A stretch of DNA of 64,000 bases from Lysinibacillus agricola. GTDB taxonomy: Bacteria; Bacillota; Bacilli; Bacillales_A; Planococcaceae. A model generated the notes under the pieces. The model was not told the DNA's origin. It saw only the letters and a list, made by a program, of their open reading frames with translations, and ran no database searches. The stretch covers positions 3,537,501-3,601,500 of the forward strand of contig NZ_CP067341.1 of the NCBI RefSeq assembly GCF_016638705.1, read 5' to 3'. The position numbers and the translations under genes were made by a program. The stretch's first letter is position 1. Each line of letters begins with the position of its first letter. Positions 1 through 9,024 of the stretch are shown here, piece by piece.

Positions 1-463
1 CCCCGTGATAAGATCTCGATCTTGAGATAATTTTTTTTCGAGAAGTTTCCCCTTTTAATATCCAATAATGACGAGCCAATTTATAGGCGCTATCATTGGA
101 TTCGGAACCACCGGACGTAAAAAATGTAGTATTTAAATCACCAGGTGCTAATTCTGCTAACTTTTTTGCTAATAGAATAGCAGGCTCATTACTAAACGTT
201 GCAAAACAAGAACTGAAGGCTAATTTATCCATTTGTTCCTTCGCTACTTCACCAAGTTCTGTTCTACCATGTCCGATATTCACATTCCAAAGCGAAGACA
301 TACCATCAATAACTTTTTTACCTGTAATATCATACAGATAAACACCTTTTCCTTCTGTAAAAATAAATGCCGGTCCATTTTCCGTCTTTACTGGTGAAGT
401 AGGGTGTAGAAAATGCTTTTGGTCTAACACTTTAAGTTCTTCAACAGAATAATTTCTTTTCAT
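1..463 (-). CDS. Class III aminotransferase, N-terminal part (runs off the left edge)
   Basis: The reading frame is open from an ATG at 463 to the window edge, so about 154 N-terminal residues are present. It begins MKRNYSVEELKVLDQKHFLH, followed by the fold-type I segments LWNVNIGHG, a SGGSESND cofactor-phosphate motif near residue 115, and an SYHG motif near the edge. These match pyridoxal-phosphate omega-amino acid aminotransferases. It closely resembles the complete aminotransferase at 9025-10401 in the same island. An AGAGAGGATG sequence lies just upstream of the ATG. A gap of about 300 bases separates it from the upstream M20 gene, so it may have its own promoter. The substrate cannot be told from the sequence. 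Confidence 0.85.
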   Translation of the reverse strand, partial: MKRNYSVEELKVLDQKHFLHPTSPVKTENGPAFIFTEGKGVYLYDITGKKVIDGMSSLWNVNIGHGRTELGEVAKEQMDKLAFSSCFATFSNEPAILLAKKLAELAPGDLNTTFFTSGGSESNDSAYKLARHYWILKGETSRKKIISRSRSYHG

Positions 464-762
464 AAAAATACATCCTCTCTTTTAAATGTTTTTAAACAAT
501 ACACTCACAATTAATAAACAATAAGCTTGCCAACTACTAAAATGTGATTTACTTACATCTCGGAAATAAATTAATTTAATTTTCAATTAACTCTGAATAT
601 AGGAATTGTTTCGTCGATTTAATTGTTAAGAGAGATTTGTTTTATCAAATAAGCCTACCCCTTTTTTCCATAACATTCCTAATCATCCAGCTACCTAAGC
701 TAGAAGCATTATGAGAGACACTATATTAGTTTGAAATGGATATTCCCAAAAGTTAACGATGA
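464..762. other. Intergenic gap, about 300 bases
   Basis: AT-rich spacer between the M20 deacylase stop and the partial aminotransferase start, which are on the same strand. I see no open frame with a ribosome site and no strong hairpin. It probably contains the promoter for the leftmost aminotransferase. Confidence 0.4.
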
Positions 763-2016
763 TTAACTCTCGCTCCACTTAATAATATAATTTGCCAAAA
801 CATTAGTTACTTCTACTACGCTATCTAAATGAACACATTCATCTGGTCCATGCATATTTTCTCCAATTGGCCCAAAGCACAATCCTTGTTTTCCGTAATA
901 CTGAGTAAATCGTGCATCATTTCCTCCAGCTCTTCCAACCATTATTACTTTATGTCCGATAACATCTTCTGCATTTTCGTTGAATAATTTTACAAAAGGG
1001 TTCTCAGGATCTTGGTACCATGGCTCCGTTGACCATCCAAACCACTCTATAACAGGTGGATTTTTATCCATCCACTCATCGCCTAAGACAGATTTCATAA
1101 TCGTGTCTTGTACTAGTTGCTTAATTTCTTCGCGAGTTTCCCCTGGGATAAAACCAATTCTTCCTTCGAGGATCGCTTCCCCTGGAACTGTCGATACCCA
1201 GTCCCCAGCTTTTAGTACACCTAAGTTTAAGTGAACGGACTGTCCAGACCCCTTTTCAAATAAATCAAACTTAACATTTTTAGCACGCCATTCACTTAAT
1301 TCATCCAGCGCACTAAGGATTTTCATCATTTTTGAAATAGCATTTATGCCTTCATGCGCTAAACCAGCATGCGCTGTTCTTCCCTTTACATACACTCGGA
1401 AATACATAATCCCCCCATGACATATTGTCATATTCAAATTATGTGGCTCTGTCGAAATGTACCCATCTGTTACGAAGCCTTCCTCCAAACATGCTAAAGC
1501 TCCGCCGCCACCACCAGCTTCTTCTTCTATTACTGAATGTAGCTGAACATCTCCAGCAATTGGATAACCTAAATCAATTAATGTTTTCAATGCGAACCAA
1601 TTTGAAATAAGTCCTGCTTTCATATCGGCAGAGCCTCGACCGTATAACTTGTTTCCAATAATATCTCCACTCCATGGGTCCATCGTCCAGTTTGAATATG
1701 GTTCAGGAGAAACAACATCTACATGCCCGTGAATCGTTAATGACTTACCTTTGGAGACACCTTTATGTATTCCGATAATATTTTTTCGGTCTTCAAACGG
1801 AATACCTGAATCAATAAACGCTTCATGAGCTGAAACCTTCTCATATTTTGGTTCAATCTCATGCAAAATCAAGTTAAGTTCTTCATATTTTTTTTTCATG
1901 TATAATTGCATCTCTTGTTCATTACCAACAACGCTTTTTATACGTACGACATCTTGAATTGTTTTAAATAATTCTTCTTTATTTTCTTCTATATACAGTC
2001 GAATTTTTTCTTTCAA
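763..2016 (-). CDS. M20-family metallohydrolase (ArgE/DapE-like deacylase)
   Basis: Zinc-dependent hydrolase that releases an amino acid or amine from an N-acyl or peptide substrate. With the chosen start the motifs are HGHVDVV (H98, D100), GRGSADMKAG (D131) and EEEAGG (E164-E166), then a C-terminal HGPDECVHLDS; these are the two-metal ligands and the general base of family M20. I start at TTG 2016 because AAAGGAG sits 8 bases before it; an in-frame ATG at 2049 has no ribosome site. Length about 417 aa, normal for the family. It is the last gene of a tightly spaced operon (gaps of 40-80 bases) with two permeases and an amidohydrolase, suggesting that the imported substrate is deacylated inside the cell. 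The exact substrate is unknown. Confidence 0.88.
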   Translation of the reverse strand: MKEKIRLYIEENKEELFKTIQDVVRIKSVVGNEQEMQLYMKKKYEELNLILHEIEPKYEKVSAHEAFIDSGIPFEDRKNIIGIHKGVSKGKSLTIHGHVDVVSPEPYSNWTMDPWSGDIIGNKLYGRGSADMKAGLISNWFALKTLIDLGYPIAGDVQLHSVIEEEAGGGGGALACLEEGFVTDGYISTEPHNLNMTICHGGIMYFRVYVKGRTAHAGLAHEGINAISKMMKILSALDELSEWRAKNVKFDLFEKGSGQSVHLNLGVLKAGDWVSTVPGEAILEGRIGFIPGETREEIKQLVQDTIMKSVLGDEWMDKNPPVIEWFGWSTEPWYQDPENPFVKLFNENAEDVIGHKVIMVGRAGGNDARFTQYYGKQGLCFGPIGENMHGPDECVHLDSVVEVTNVLANYIIKWSES

Positions 2017-2093
2017 AGCAATCACTCCTTTATTTACTTCTTGTGTCATTAAAAAGAGGAAGATTATCTAAGAGATTCTCATCCTCTAAATAG

Positions 2094-3482
2094 TTAATTC
2101 AAGACTTTAATCTTATCTTCATTAAAAATCTCTTTATCTAATGACTCCAAGTCATCAATAGAGTCCATGCTTCCAAGTTCTTTTTTAAAGAATCGTGTTA
2201 TAAACAGCATGTAAATGATTCCGATTATAAGCCAAACGATTCCACCTATAAATGCATCAGCGTGTAAATGATACCAAAGAACCCCAGTAGCTAATGCTCC
2301 GAAAGAAGGCATAATTAAGTACTTAAAGGTTTCACTGCCTGATCTCCTTTTCTGACGAATATAGAAATGAACAATAACAGATAGGTTAACGAATGTGAAT
2401 GCAATTAATGCCCCAAAGTTAATGACTGAAGCAATTAATTCTAAATTTGGTCCTATTGCAAATAATGATACGATTCCCGTCAAAACAATCGTAAAAACAG
2501 GCGTTCTAAATTTAGGGTGTAAGTATCCGAAAGTTTTTTTAGGAAGTACACCATTTCTGCCCATAACAAACAGCAAACGAGATGCACTTGCATGAGATGC
2601 AAGTCCTGAAGCTACAGTAGCAGCGAAAGCTCCTGCAATGAAAAGCAGTTGGAATAACTTCCCTCCTACATATAAACCAATTTCCGGCAATGTATCATCT
2701 ACATTTTCGAACACAGAAACATCCGGGAATAATGCTTGTGTAAAATAAGAAGCAATAAAGAAAATACCCCCACCGATTAAAACAGTTAGAAGGATTGCTC
2801 TAGGAACTGTTGATGTATCCTTTGCTTCTTCCGTATACATTGTTATTGCGTCGAAACCGATAAACGAGAAAGCTACTACTGTTGCCCCAGTTAAAACGGC
2901 TATTAATTTCACATTTTCATGTGATAGTGGATGAATCGTGAATAAAGTACCATTTCCCATACCGTGATAAAGTTGTACAGAAGCAAGTATTATGAAGATA
3001 CCTATTAAACAAATCGTGAAAACAACGAGTATAAAGTTTAAGCTGGATGTTGATTCCATACTATAAGCATTAATTGCAGTAACTACAATGACATAAGCAA
3101 AAACCCAAATCCAAACAGGTACATTTGGAAACAGAGATTCCATATATATTCGAATAATTAATGCATTAACTAAAGGTAATAATAAATAATCTAATAACGA
3201 TGTCCATCCTACGAGGAATCCTAGGTGAGACCCCATTGTTTCCCGGGTGTATGTATATGCTGAACCAGCAGCCGGGAATACCTGTACCATCTTTCCATAA
3301 CTAATCGCCGTCAATACCATTACTACCAAGGCGACAAAATACGCCATTGGTACTACACCATTTGTTAATTTTGATACAATTCCAAACGTATCAAAGACCA
3401 CTGTAGGCGTCATATATCCTAATCCCAGTGCAACAATTGACCAAACACCTAATGACCTTTTGAGCGTAGTGTTATCTGTCAT
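2094..3482 (-). CDS. APC-family amino acid/amine permease
   Basis: A 462-aa integral membrane protein with about 12 hydrophobic segments. The first helix carries GYMTPTVVFDTFG and a later one GFDAITMYTEEAKD, the pattern of helices 1 and 6 in amino acid-polyamine-organocation permeases. It probably imports an amino acid or amine by cation symport. It is about 40 bases downstream of a second, paralogous permease and about 80 bases upstream of the M20 deacylase. Two adjacent APC permeases in one catabolic operon look like a duplication with divergence in substrate choice. The start ATG is preceded by a GGGGATGGATGA-type site. Confidence 0.9.
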   Translation of the reverse strand: MTDNTTLKRSLGVWSIVALGLGYMTPTVVFDTFGIVSKLTNGVVPMAYFVALVVMVLTAISYGKMVQVFPAAGSAYTYTRETMGSHLGFLVGWTSLLDYLLLPLVNALIIRIYMESLFPNVPVWIWVFAYVIVVTAINAYSMESTSSLNFILVVFTICLIGIFIILASVQLYHGMGNGTLFTIHPLSHENVKLIAVLTGATVVAFSFIGFDAITMYTEEAKDTSTVPRAILLTVLIGGGIFFIASYFTQALFPDVSVFENVDDTLPEIGLYVGGKLFQLLFIAGAFAATVASGLASHASASRLLFVMGRNGVLPKKTFGYLHPKFRTPVFTIVLTGIVSLFAIGPNLELIASVINFGALIAFTFVNLSVIVHFYIRQKRRSGSETFKYLIMPSFGALATGVLWYHLHADAFIGGIVWLIIGIIYMLFITRFFKKELGSMDSIDDLESLDKEIFNEDKIKVLN

Positions 3483-3524
3483 TCATCCATCCCCTTTACA
3501 TATTTTTAGCTGCTTCATTAATGT

Positions 3525-4877
3525 TTAAAACTGCGAATAATCAATCTGATCTGTATTGAGCACTGGTGGTTTATGCTTAAGACCTTTTGTCATAAATAAT
3601 AAATAAATAACACCAATTCCTAACCAAACACTACCAAGAGCAATCGAATAAACATCTAGGTTGAAAAGCAAACAAGTTGTAAGTACTGCTCCGATTAATG
3701 GAAAAATCAAATAGAAGATAATCCCCTTTAAGGAGCGTTCTTTTCGCTTACCGTAATATAAAAAAACAACGGATAGATTCACAGCAGTAAATGCAAGTAG
3801 GGCGCCAAAGTTAATGAAAGACGCGACAATAGTTAAACTTAAAAACAATGAAGATAATGATAAAAGACCAATTAATAAAATGTTGTTAACCGGGGTTCTC
3901 GTTCTTTTATTTAGTTTTCCAAAAAAATTTTTAGGTAATTGTCCATCTCTTCCCATTGCGTATAATACACGTGCAGCACTTGCTTGAGATGCGGACGCGG
4001 AACCAAATACAACCACTGCAGTTTTTGCTAGGAATGCTGCTTGTAAGGCATTCCCGCCTACTAGGAAAATAATTTCATAGGAAGCAGAATCAGCATCTTT
4101 AAAACTCGTATAATCTGGCCAAACATTATGTGCAAAATAAGATACGACTACAAAACATAATCCACCAATTATTGTTACTAAAGATATTGCACGCGGTATG
4201 TTTTTCTCCGGATTTTTTACTTCTTCTGAAAAAGTAGAAACTGCATCAAAACCGAGGAAAGAGAAACATAATAGTGCAGCACCAGCAACTATATACTTAA
4301 ATGACTCCTCGGTATTAAAAAAGGGATCAAGGTTAAATAAAATGCCAGTCCCGGTTCCAGTTACTATTGATTTAACTGATAAGATGCAAAAGACAATTAG
4401 AAATAATACCGATAAGCCTACTACGATCATGTTGATATTTGCGCTTAACTTTACACCTCTAACATTTACAAACGTCACAAGAATTACTAATGTAAGTATC
4501 CAAACATACTGTGGAACTTCAGGTATAGCAGCTGAGAAGAAAATACCAAATAGTAAAAAGTTAACCATTGGGATCAAGAGATAATCCATTAAAATTGCCC
4601 ATCCCACTAAGAAACCAACATGAGAATTAATAGCTTTTTGCGCATAGGTATAGGCAGATCCCGCAATGGGGTACGCTTTTGCCATTTGACCATAACTATG
4701 AGCCGTAAACATCATCACAATTAATGCAAGTACATACGATCCAGCGACCATACCATGAGATATTTTAGAGGCTATGCCGTATGTGCTAAACACTGTAGTT
4801 AAAGCCATAAAGGCCATCCCAGTAACAACAACAGACGTTAAAGAAAGCGATCTAGACAAATTAACTGGATGTTTCAT
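3525..4877 (-). CDS. APC-family amino acid/amine permease (paralogue)
   Basis: About 450 aa with 12 predicted membrane segments; related along its length to the permease just downstream, with the shared motifs GSAYTYAQKA, GFDAVSTFSEEVKNPEKNIP and ASASQASAARVLYAMGRDG. I choose the ATG at 4877 because GAGGAG lies 8 bases upstream; the GTG at 4886 is too close to that site. It lies 48 bases downstream of the amidohydrolase gene on the same strand. Probable role: uptake of the compound degraded by the operon's hydrolases. Family assignment is firm; substrate is not. Confidence 0.9.
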   Translation of the reverse strand: MKHPVNLSRSLSLTSVVVTGMAFMALTTVFSTYGIASKISHGMVAGSYVLALIVMMFTAHSYGQMAKAYPIAGSAYTYAQKAINSHVGFLVGWAILMDYLLIPMVNFLLFGIFFSAAIPEVPQYVWILTLVILVTFVNVRGVKLSANINMIVVGLSVLFLIVFCILSVKSIVTGTGTGILFNLDPFFNTEESFKYIVAGAALLCFSFLGFDAVSTFSEEVKNPEKNIPRAISLVTIIGGLCFVVVSYFAHNVWPDYTSFKDADSASYEIIFLVGGNALQAAFLAKTAVVVFGSASASQASAARVLYAMGRDGQLPKNFFGKLNKRTRTPVNNILLIGLLSLSSLFLSLTIVASFINFGALLAFTAVNLSVVFLYYGKRKERSLKGIIFYLIFPLIGAVLTTCLLFNLDVYSIALGSVWLGIGVIYLLFMTKGLKHKPPVLNTDQIDYSQF

Positions 4878-4925
4878 TTTTTTCACTCCTCGAATAGTAA
4901 TAAAAAAATCTTCCCAGTAAAATGA

Positions 4926-6560
4926 TCAATTAACTAAAATAGTAGGATAGTAGACTGATTCACTATAAACAACTTCACCATCCATAATTGTTAACAAAAC
5001 TTTCGTTTGAAGAATTTCTTTATTTTCTACTTCAAAGAGGTTTTTATCTAGTACAATAATATCTGCTAATTTTCCAACTTCTAATGTACCCAAATCTTTT
5101 TCTCTGAATGTGCTGTATGCTGAACCTTTTGTATACGCTTTCAACGCTTCTGCGAGTGTTATCTGCTCTTGACTATTCCACTCATAATCACCAGTAAAGT
5201 CTAGTCTCGTAATCGCATGGAAAATTTCTTTAAAAGGATCTAATGTTGCTATTGGATAGTCTGTACCAAGAGCAATATACTCGACTGCGTCGTATAACGT
5301 TTTACATAAATACGTATAAGGGTCTTTCTCTTTACCGACACGCAAAGTATGACTTTCTTTTGGCATCAATGCTAGATGAGAAGGCTGTACAGATGGAACA
5401 ACCCCCAATTCTTTAAATCTCTTAATATCTGTCGGATGAATCACTTCAATATGCTCTAGCGCATGTCGTGAATCTCTCACACCATTATCCATCCTTGCTG
5501 CTTCAAATATATCTAGAGCAAGCCTAACTGCGCCATCACCAATTGTATGGAAGCGAATTTGAAATCCTTCTTTGTCCGCTTTTGTCACCCAGTTTTTGAT
5601 CGTTTCTACAGGAAAAGCAGTACTCCCTCGTGTTATAGGTTTGTCTAAGTACGGATCTAACATGTATGCGGTATGTCCAGTTACAACACCATCAATAAAC
5701 TGCTTAAGTCCTGCAAGCTGTAATTTTTCGGAATTGTACTTTTCACGCAAGCTTATCGCTCTATCTATATCATCATTTAACTCAGGGTAAAGATGAATTC
5801 GAGTCGTAAGTTTTCCAGCTTCATCATATGCCTTATACATATCGAAACTATTTAACTTATCAAAACTACTTGCAAACAAATCATTTACTGATGTAATGCC
5901 TAATTGAGCTGATTTTTTTAAGAACTCTTCAAACAATTCTTCTTTCCGTTTATCCGGAAATGCGAGAGCAATATCCACAACTAAATTCATTGCTGTTTCA
6001 AGAAGAACTCCTGTAATTTCATTATTTTCATCTTTTTGAATCGTACCATTAGGAGGGTCTTCAGTTTCATTTGTAACCCTAGCATTTTCAAGTGCTAAAC
6101 TATTAACCCACGAATAATGACCTTCTGCGTGGAAAAGAATAATCGGGCGATTAGGAACTACTTTGTCTAAAGAAAAACGTGTCGGCAAGCATTTCTCTGC
6201 CCAATTTGTATGATCCCATCCATAGCCTATAATCCACTCATCAGCATGCACGTTTTTCGAGAATTGCTTTACTAAACTAGCAACTTCTTCTTCCGAATGA
6301 GCATCCGATAAATTGATACTTGCATGCGAGAAAAGACTACCAAACATGAGATGAAGGTGCGCATCATGAAATCCTGGCATAATGAGTTGGTTGCCATAAT
6401 GATATTCCTTCGTGTCTAAACCTATAAATGGTTTTATTTCCTCCATCAAACCTACCGCAATGATTTTGTTACCTTTAATCGCAATAGCAGCTGACTTTGC
6501 TTCATTTTCTATACCTGTAAATACTGCTTCACTCGAAATAACTTTATCAGCGATAACCAT
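4926..6560 (-). CDS. Amidohydrolase family 3 protein (YtcJ-like)
   Basis: A 544-aa cytoplasmic metal-dependent hydrolase. It shows the HDAHLHL metal motif (an HxH at the start of the TIM barrel), RFHTIGDGAV, LEHIEVI and LGTDYPIATLDP, followed by the C-terminal beta domain found in YtcJ-type amidohydrolases. The family hydrolyses amide or cyclic C-N bonds, for example formamides or N-substituted amino acids. It is the first gene of the operon, with GAGAGG 9 bases before the ATG, a cre-like site and a 24-bp palindrome upstream. The combination with permeases, an M20 deacylase, aminotransferases and a semialdehyde dehydrogenase suggests stepwise degradation of an acylated amino compound; this is inference. 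Confidence 0.88.
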   Translation of the reverse strand: MVIADKVISSEAVFTGIENEAKSAAIAIKGNKIIAVGLMEEIKPFIGLDTKEYHYGNQLIMPGFHDAHLHLMFGSLFSHASINLSDAHSEEEVASLVKQFSKNVHADEWIIGYGWDHTNWAEKCLPTRFSLDKVVPNRPIILFHAEGHYSWVNSLALENARVTNETEDPPNGTIQKDENNEITGVLLETAMNLVVDIALAFPDKRKEELFEEFLKKSAQLGITSVNDLFASSFDKLNSFDMYKAYDEAGKLTTRIHLYPELNDDIDRAISLREKYNSEKLQLAGLKQFIDGVVTGHTAYMLDPYLDKPITRGSTAFPVETIKNWVTKADKEGFQIRFHTIGDGAVRLALDIFEAARMDNGVRDSRHALEHIEVIHPTDIKRFKELGVVPSVQPSHLALMPKESHTLRVGKEKDPYTYLCKTLYDAVEYIALGTDYPIATLDPFKEIFHAITRLDFTGDYEWNSQEQITLAEALKAYTKGSAYSTFREKDLGTLEVGKLADIIVLDKNLFEVENKEILQTKVLLTIMDGEVVYSESVYYPTILVN

Positions 6561-6618
6561 TTATAACGCCTCTCTTTACCTAAGATTTACTTCTAATGGA
6601 ACTCTTATAACAATTAAT

Positions 6619-6632
6619 TGAAAGCGCTTACA
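6619..6632 (-). promoter_or_regulatory. Catabolite-responsive element (cre) upstream of the amidohydrolase operon
   Basis: The sequence TGAAAGCGCTTACA matches the Firmicute cre consensus (TGNAANCGNWNNCA) at every fixed position. It lies about 60-75 bases upstream of the amidohydrolase start codon, where CcpA binding would block the promoter when a preferred sugar is present. This fits a catabolic operon. Binding is inferred from the match only. Confidence 0.7.
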
Positions 6633-6677
6633 TATCTAAAGAAGTTAAATAATCGCGATAAACAATGGGCATCCACT

Positions 6678-6701
6678 GTTCGCCTATTATAATAGGCGAA
6701 C
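6678..6701. repeat. Perfect 24-bp palindrome
   Basis: The arm GTTCGCCTATTA is followed directly by its exact reverse complement with no spacer. It lies between the 3' end of the acetyltransferase gene (stop at 6718) and the upstream side of the amidohydrolase gene, on the leftward transcript. There is no T-run after it, so it is a poor intrinsic terminator; a dimeric repressor operator for the amidohydrolase operon is an alternative. The outer bases resemble the IS30 end (GGCGAATAG) seen elsewhere in the window, but the match is short. Confidence 0.55.
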
Positions 6702-6717
6702 ATAACGGACAAAAGAC

Positions 6718-7374
6718 TCATACTAATTTAAGCTTATAAACTGGATTTTTCCATTCCAAAAGTGTTGCATATTCTAATGACTCAACATCCCCAGGTAAAT
6801 AGCCTGGCATTACTTTATTTAATACGTATCCGTTTTTCATTTGGAATGTTAATACAGGATCATATATCTTCCCTTTCATTACCTCTAGTGCATACTCATC
6901 TGCACTCATCTGCTCAGCATATTTATAGTAAAAAGGTATACGACCACCTACTAAGATACTTTCTAAGTTAAGTTTCTCACATATTCTTTTTCGGCCATCA
7001 TACAAATGACGTCCCAATTGTAACCCTCTAAAATCTTCGTGTACTCCAATTTCAATACCATATAGGTTTCTACCATTAGGGTTATGATTTCGAATAAATC
7101 CTAAATCACAGATTTGAAAATATGAGTGATTATCTCCGTAATCTTCAAAATTTACAATTAGACTTAAAGCGGTTCCTACAATTTTACCGTTATATTCTAG
7201 ACAAATTTGACCTTCTGGAAACAACTCAATCTGACTTTCAAAATGCTCATATTTTAATGCCATATCAGGTCCAAAACACCTCATAGAAAGTGCGGCAACT
7301 TCAGCAAGATCCTCTTTTAAAATATTGCGGACAACTATTTCTTGTCCATTATTTTTTAAATTTACTTGAGACAT
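6718..7374 (-). CDS. GNAT-family N-acetyltransferase
   Basis: A 218-aa protein with GNAT landmarks: a central IVGTALSLIV strand, then GIEIGVHEDFRGLQLGRHLYDGRK, which contains the acetyl-CoA pyrophosphate loop (R/Q-x-x-G-x-G/A type), and a later FYYKYAEQMSADEY region. It probably acetylates an amine or amino acid. A GAGGG site lies 9 bases before the ATG. It sits inside the catabolic island on the same strand, between the amidohydrolase operon and the semialdehyde dehydrogenase, and could modify an intermediate. The substrate is unknown. Confidence 0.82.
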   Translation of the reverse strand: MSQVNLKNNGQEIVVRNILKEDLAEVAALSMRCFGPDMALKYEHFESQIELFPEGQICLEYNGKIVGTALSLIVNFEDYGDNHSYFQICDLGFIRNHNPNGRNLYGIEIGVHEDFRGLQLGRHLYDGRKRICEKLNLESILVGGRIPFYYKYAEQMSADEYALEVMKGKIYDPVLTFQMKNGYVLNKVMPGYLPGDVESLEYATLLEWKNPVYKLKLV

Positions 7375-7440
7375 AATAAATTCACCCTCTTATTTTATTG
7401 GAATTAAATTAAAGTTTATTACTTTATTAATTGTGTAGAC

Positions 7441-7480
7441 TGTCTCCCATACATTCTTTAGAAAATATGTATGGGAGACA
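7441..7480 (-). terminator. Hairpin after the semialdehyde dehydrogenase gene
   Basis: Perfect 14-bp arms (TGTCTCCCATACAT and its complement) enclose a 12-base loop. It lies about 60 bases past the dehydrogenase stop codon on the leftward transcript. It probably ends the aminotransferase-dehydrogenase transcript, although the following T-tract is weak. Confidence 0.6.
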
Positions 7481-7541
7481 TGGAGAATGTAAACAAGTCT
7501 ACTACAATATATTTAGTTACCTAGATTAGTAACATTTTTTA

Positions 7542-8963
7542 TTATTTTAAATAAATCGATACAAACTTCTTCTCCAAGTACTCCTCAAGTCCGTACCAAC
7601 CGCCTTCTTTCCCCATTCCACTTTCCTTCATACCACCAAACGGAGCTTGTACAACCACTGGAGCTGGATCATTAATACCAACAATTCCGAACTCTAAAGC
7701 ACGCATCATTCGTAAGCCTCGACCAATGTCTCGCGTATAACAATAAGCTGCAAGACCATATTCAGGATGGTTTGCTCTTTCAACTACCTCTTCTTCCGTC
7801 TGAAATGTATAAATTGGTGCAACTGGTCCAAATGTTTCTTCTGTTGTAATCTTCATATTATCGCTTGCATATTGAATAACTGTGGGCTCAAAGAAGTAAC
7901 CGCTTCCATTATTTAATGTAAATACATTACCACCCGCAATTACTTTACCATCATGTTTCACAGCGTCTTCTACTTGACTTTTCACTTTTTCAAGAGCCAC
8001 TTTATTAATTACTGGACCGACATTTACGCCATCTTCTAATCCATTTCCTACAACTAATTTAGATACCTTTTCAGCTAACTTTTCTGAGAATTCATCAGCT
8101 ACAGTTTCTGCTACGTAAATCCGGTTAGTGCTGATGCAAGTTTGACCTGAGTTAATAAACTTAGACACTAAGATACCATTAACTGCTGCGTCAATATCAG
8201 CATCCTCAAATACAATATACGGTGCGTGTCCACCAAGCTCCATTGATATTTTCTTCACTGTATCAGACGATTCACGGATAAGTTTTTTCCCCACACGCGT
8301 CGAGCCAGTAAATGTGATTTTACGAACATCTGGGTTACTCGTCATCTCGTTTCCAATTTCTTCAGCTGGGCCAATTACCAGGTTTGCAACTCCAGCAGGT
8401 AGTCCAACTTCATGAAAGCATTCGAATACTTTTATCGCCGAAAGAGGAGTTAAGTCAGCCGGTTTTAAAACAATCGTACAACCTGCAGCAAGTGCAGGTG
8501 CAATTTTTCTTGTAATCATCGATAACGGGAAATTCCATGGTGTAATAGCTGCACATACCCCAACAGGTTCGCGAATTACCATTAGATGTTTATCAGCTGC
8601 AGATGCAGGAATTGTTTCCCCATAAATTCTCTTAGCTTCCTCTGCATACCACTCTAGATAGCCGATCGCACCTGCTACTTCACGAGTAGCATCTGGTAAA
8701 GGCTTACCATTTTCAAGTGTAATTGTTTCAGCTAATTCTTTTGTTTTTTCTTTCATCAATTGAACCACTTGAAACAGGTAGTTGCTGCGCTCATTTCCAG
8801 TTGTCTTACCCCAGAATTCAAATGCTCTCTTCGCACTTTCGATTGCTTCTTTAGTTTCAGTTTTACCACCTGTAGCAACAGTTCTAATTATTTCTCCTGT
8901 CGCAGGATTTGTTACATCTAATTTATTTCCTGTATCTCGCCATTCACCATTTATATAAAGCAC
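7542..8963 (-). CDS. gabD: NAD(P)-dependent aldehyde dehydrogenase, succinate-semialdehyde dehydrogenase-like
   Basis: A 473-aa cytoplasmic aldehyde dehydrogenase. It has TPWNFPLSM and VLKPADLTP (cofactor site), the FTGSTRVGKKL glycine motif, the catalytic glutamate E242 in MELGGHAPYI, and the nucleophile C276 in NSGQTCISTN. The last regions PFGGMKESGMGKEGG and LEEYLEKKFVSIYL are typical of the SSADH/GabD branch. It oxidises a semialdehyde to the acid, probably the product of the aminotransferase 60 bases upstream on the same strand. Start is GTG with GGGGAGG 7 bases before it. The symbol is by family resemblance; malonate or glutarate semialdehyde could be the true substrate. Confidence 0.85.
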   Translation of the reverse strand: MLYINGEWRDTGNKLDVTNPATGEIIRTVATGGKTETKEAIESAKRAFEFWGKTTGNERSNYLFQVVQLMKEKTKELAETITLENGKPLPDATREVAGAIGYLEWYAEEAKRIYGETIPASAADKHLMVIREPVGVCAAITPWNFPLSMITRKIAPALAAGCTIVLKPADLTPLSAIKVFECFHEVGLPAGVANLVIGPAEEIGNEMTSNPDVRKITFTGSTRVGKKLIRESSDTVKKISMELGGHAPYIVFEDADIDAAVNGILVSKFINSGQTCISTNRIYVAETVADEFSEKLAEKVSKLVVGNGLEDGVNVGPVINKVALEKVKSQVEDAVKHDGKVIAGGNVFTLNNGSGYFFEPTVIQYASDNMKITTEETFGPVAPIYTFQTEEEVVERANHPEYGLAAYCYTRDIGRGLRMMRALEFGIVGINDPAPVVVQAPFGGMKESGMGKEGGWYGLEEYLEKKFVSIYLK

Positions 8964-9024
8964 TAGAGAACCTCCCCTTTTTTAACTATAACCACCACTA
9001 CTCAACTTACTTTATAGGAATAGT

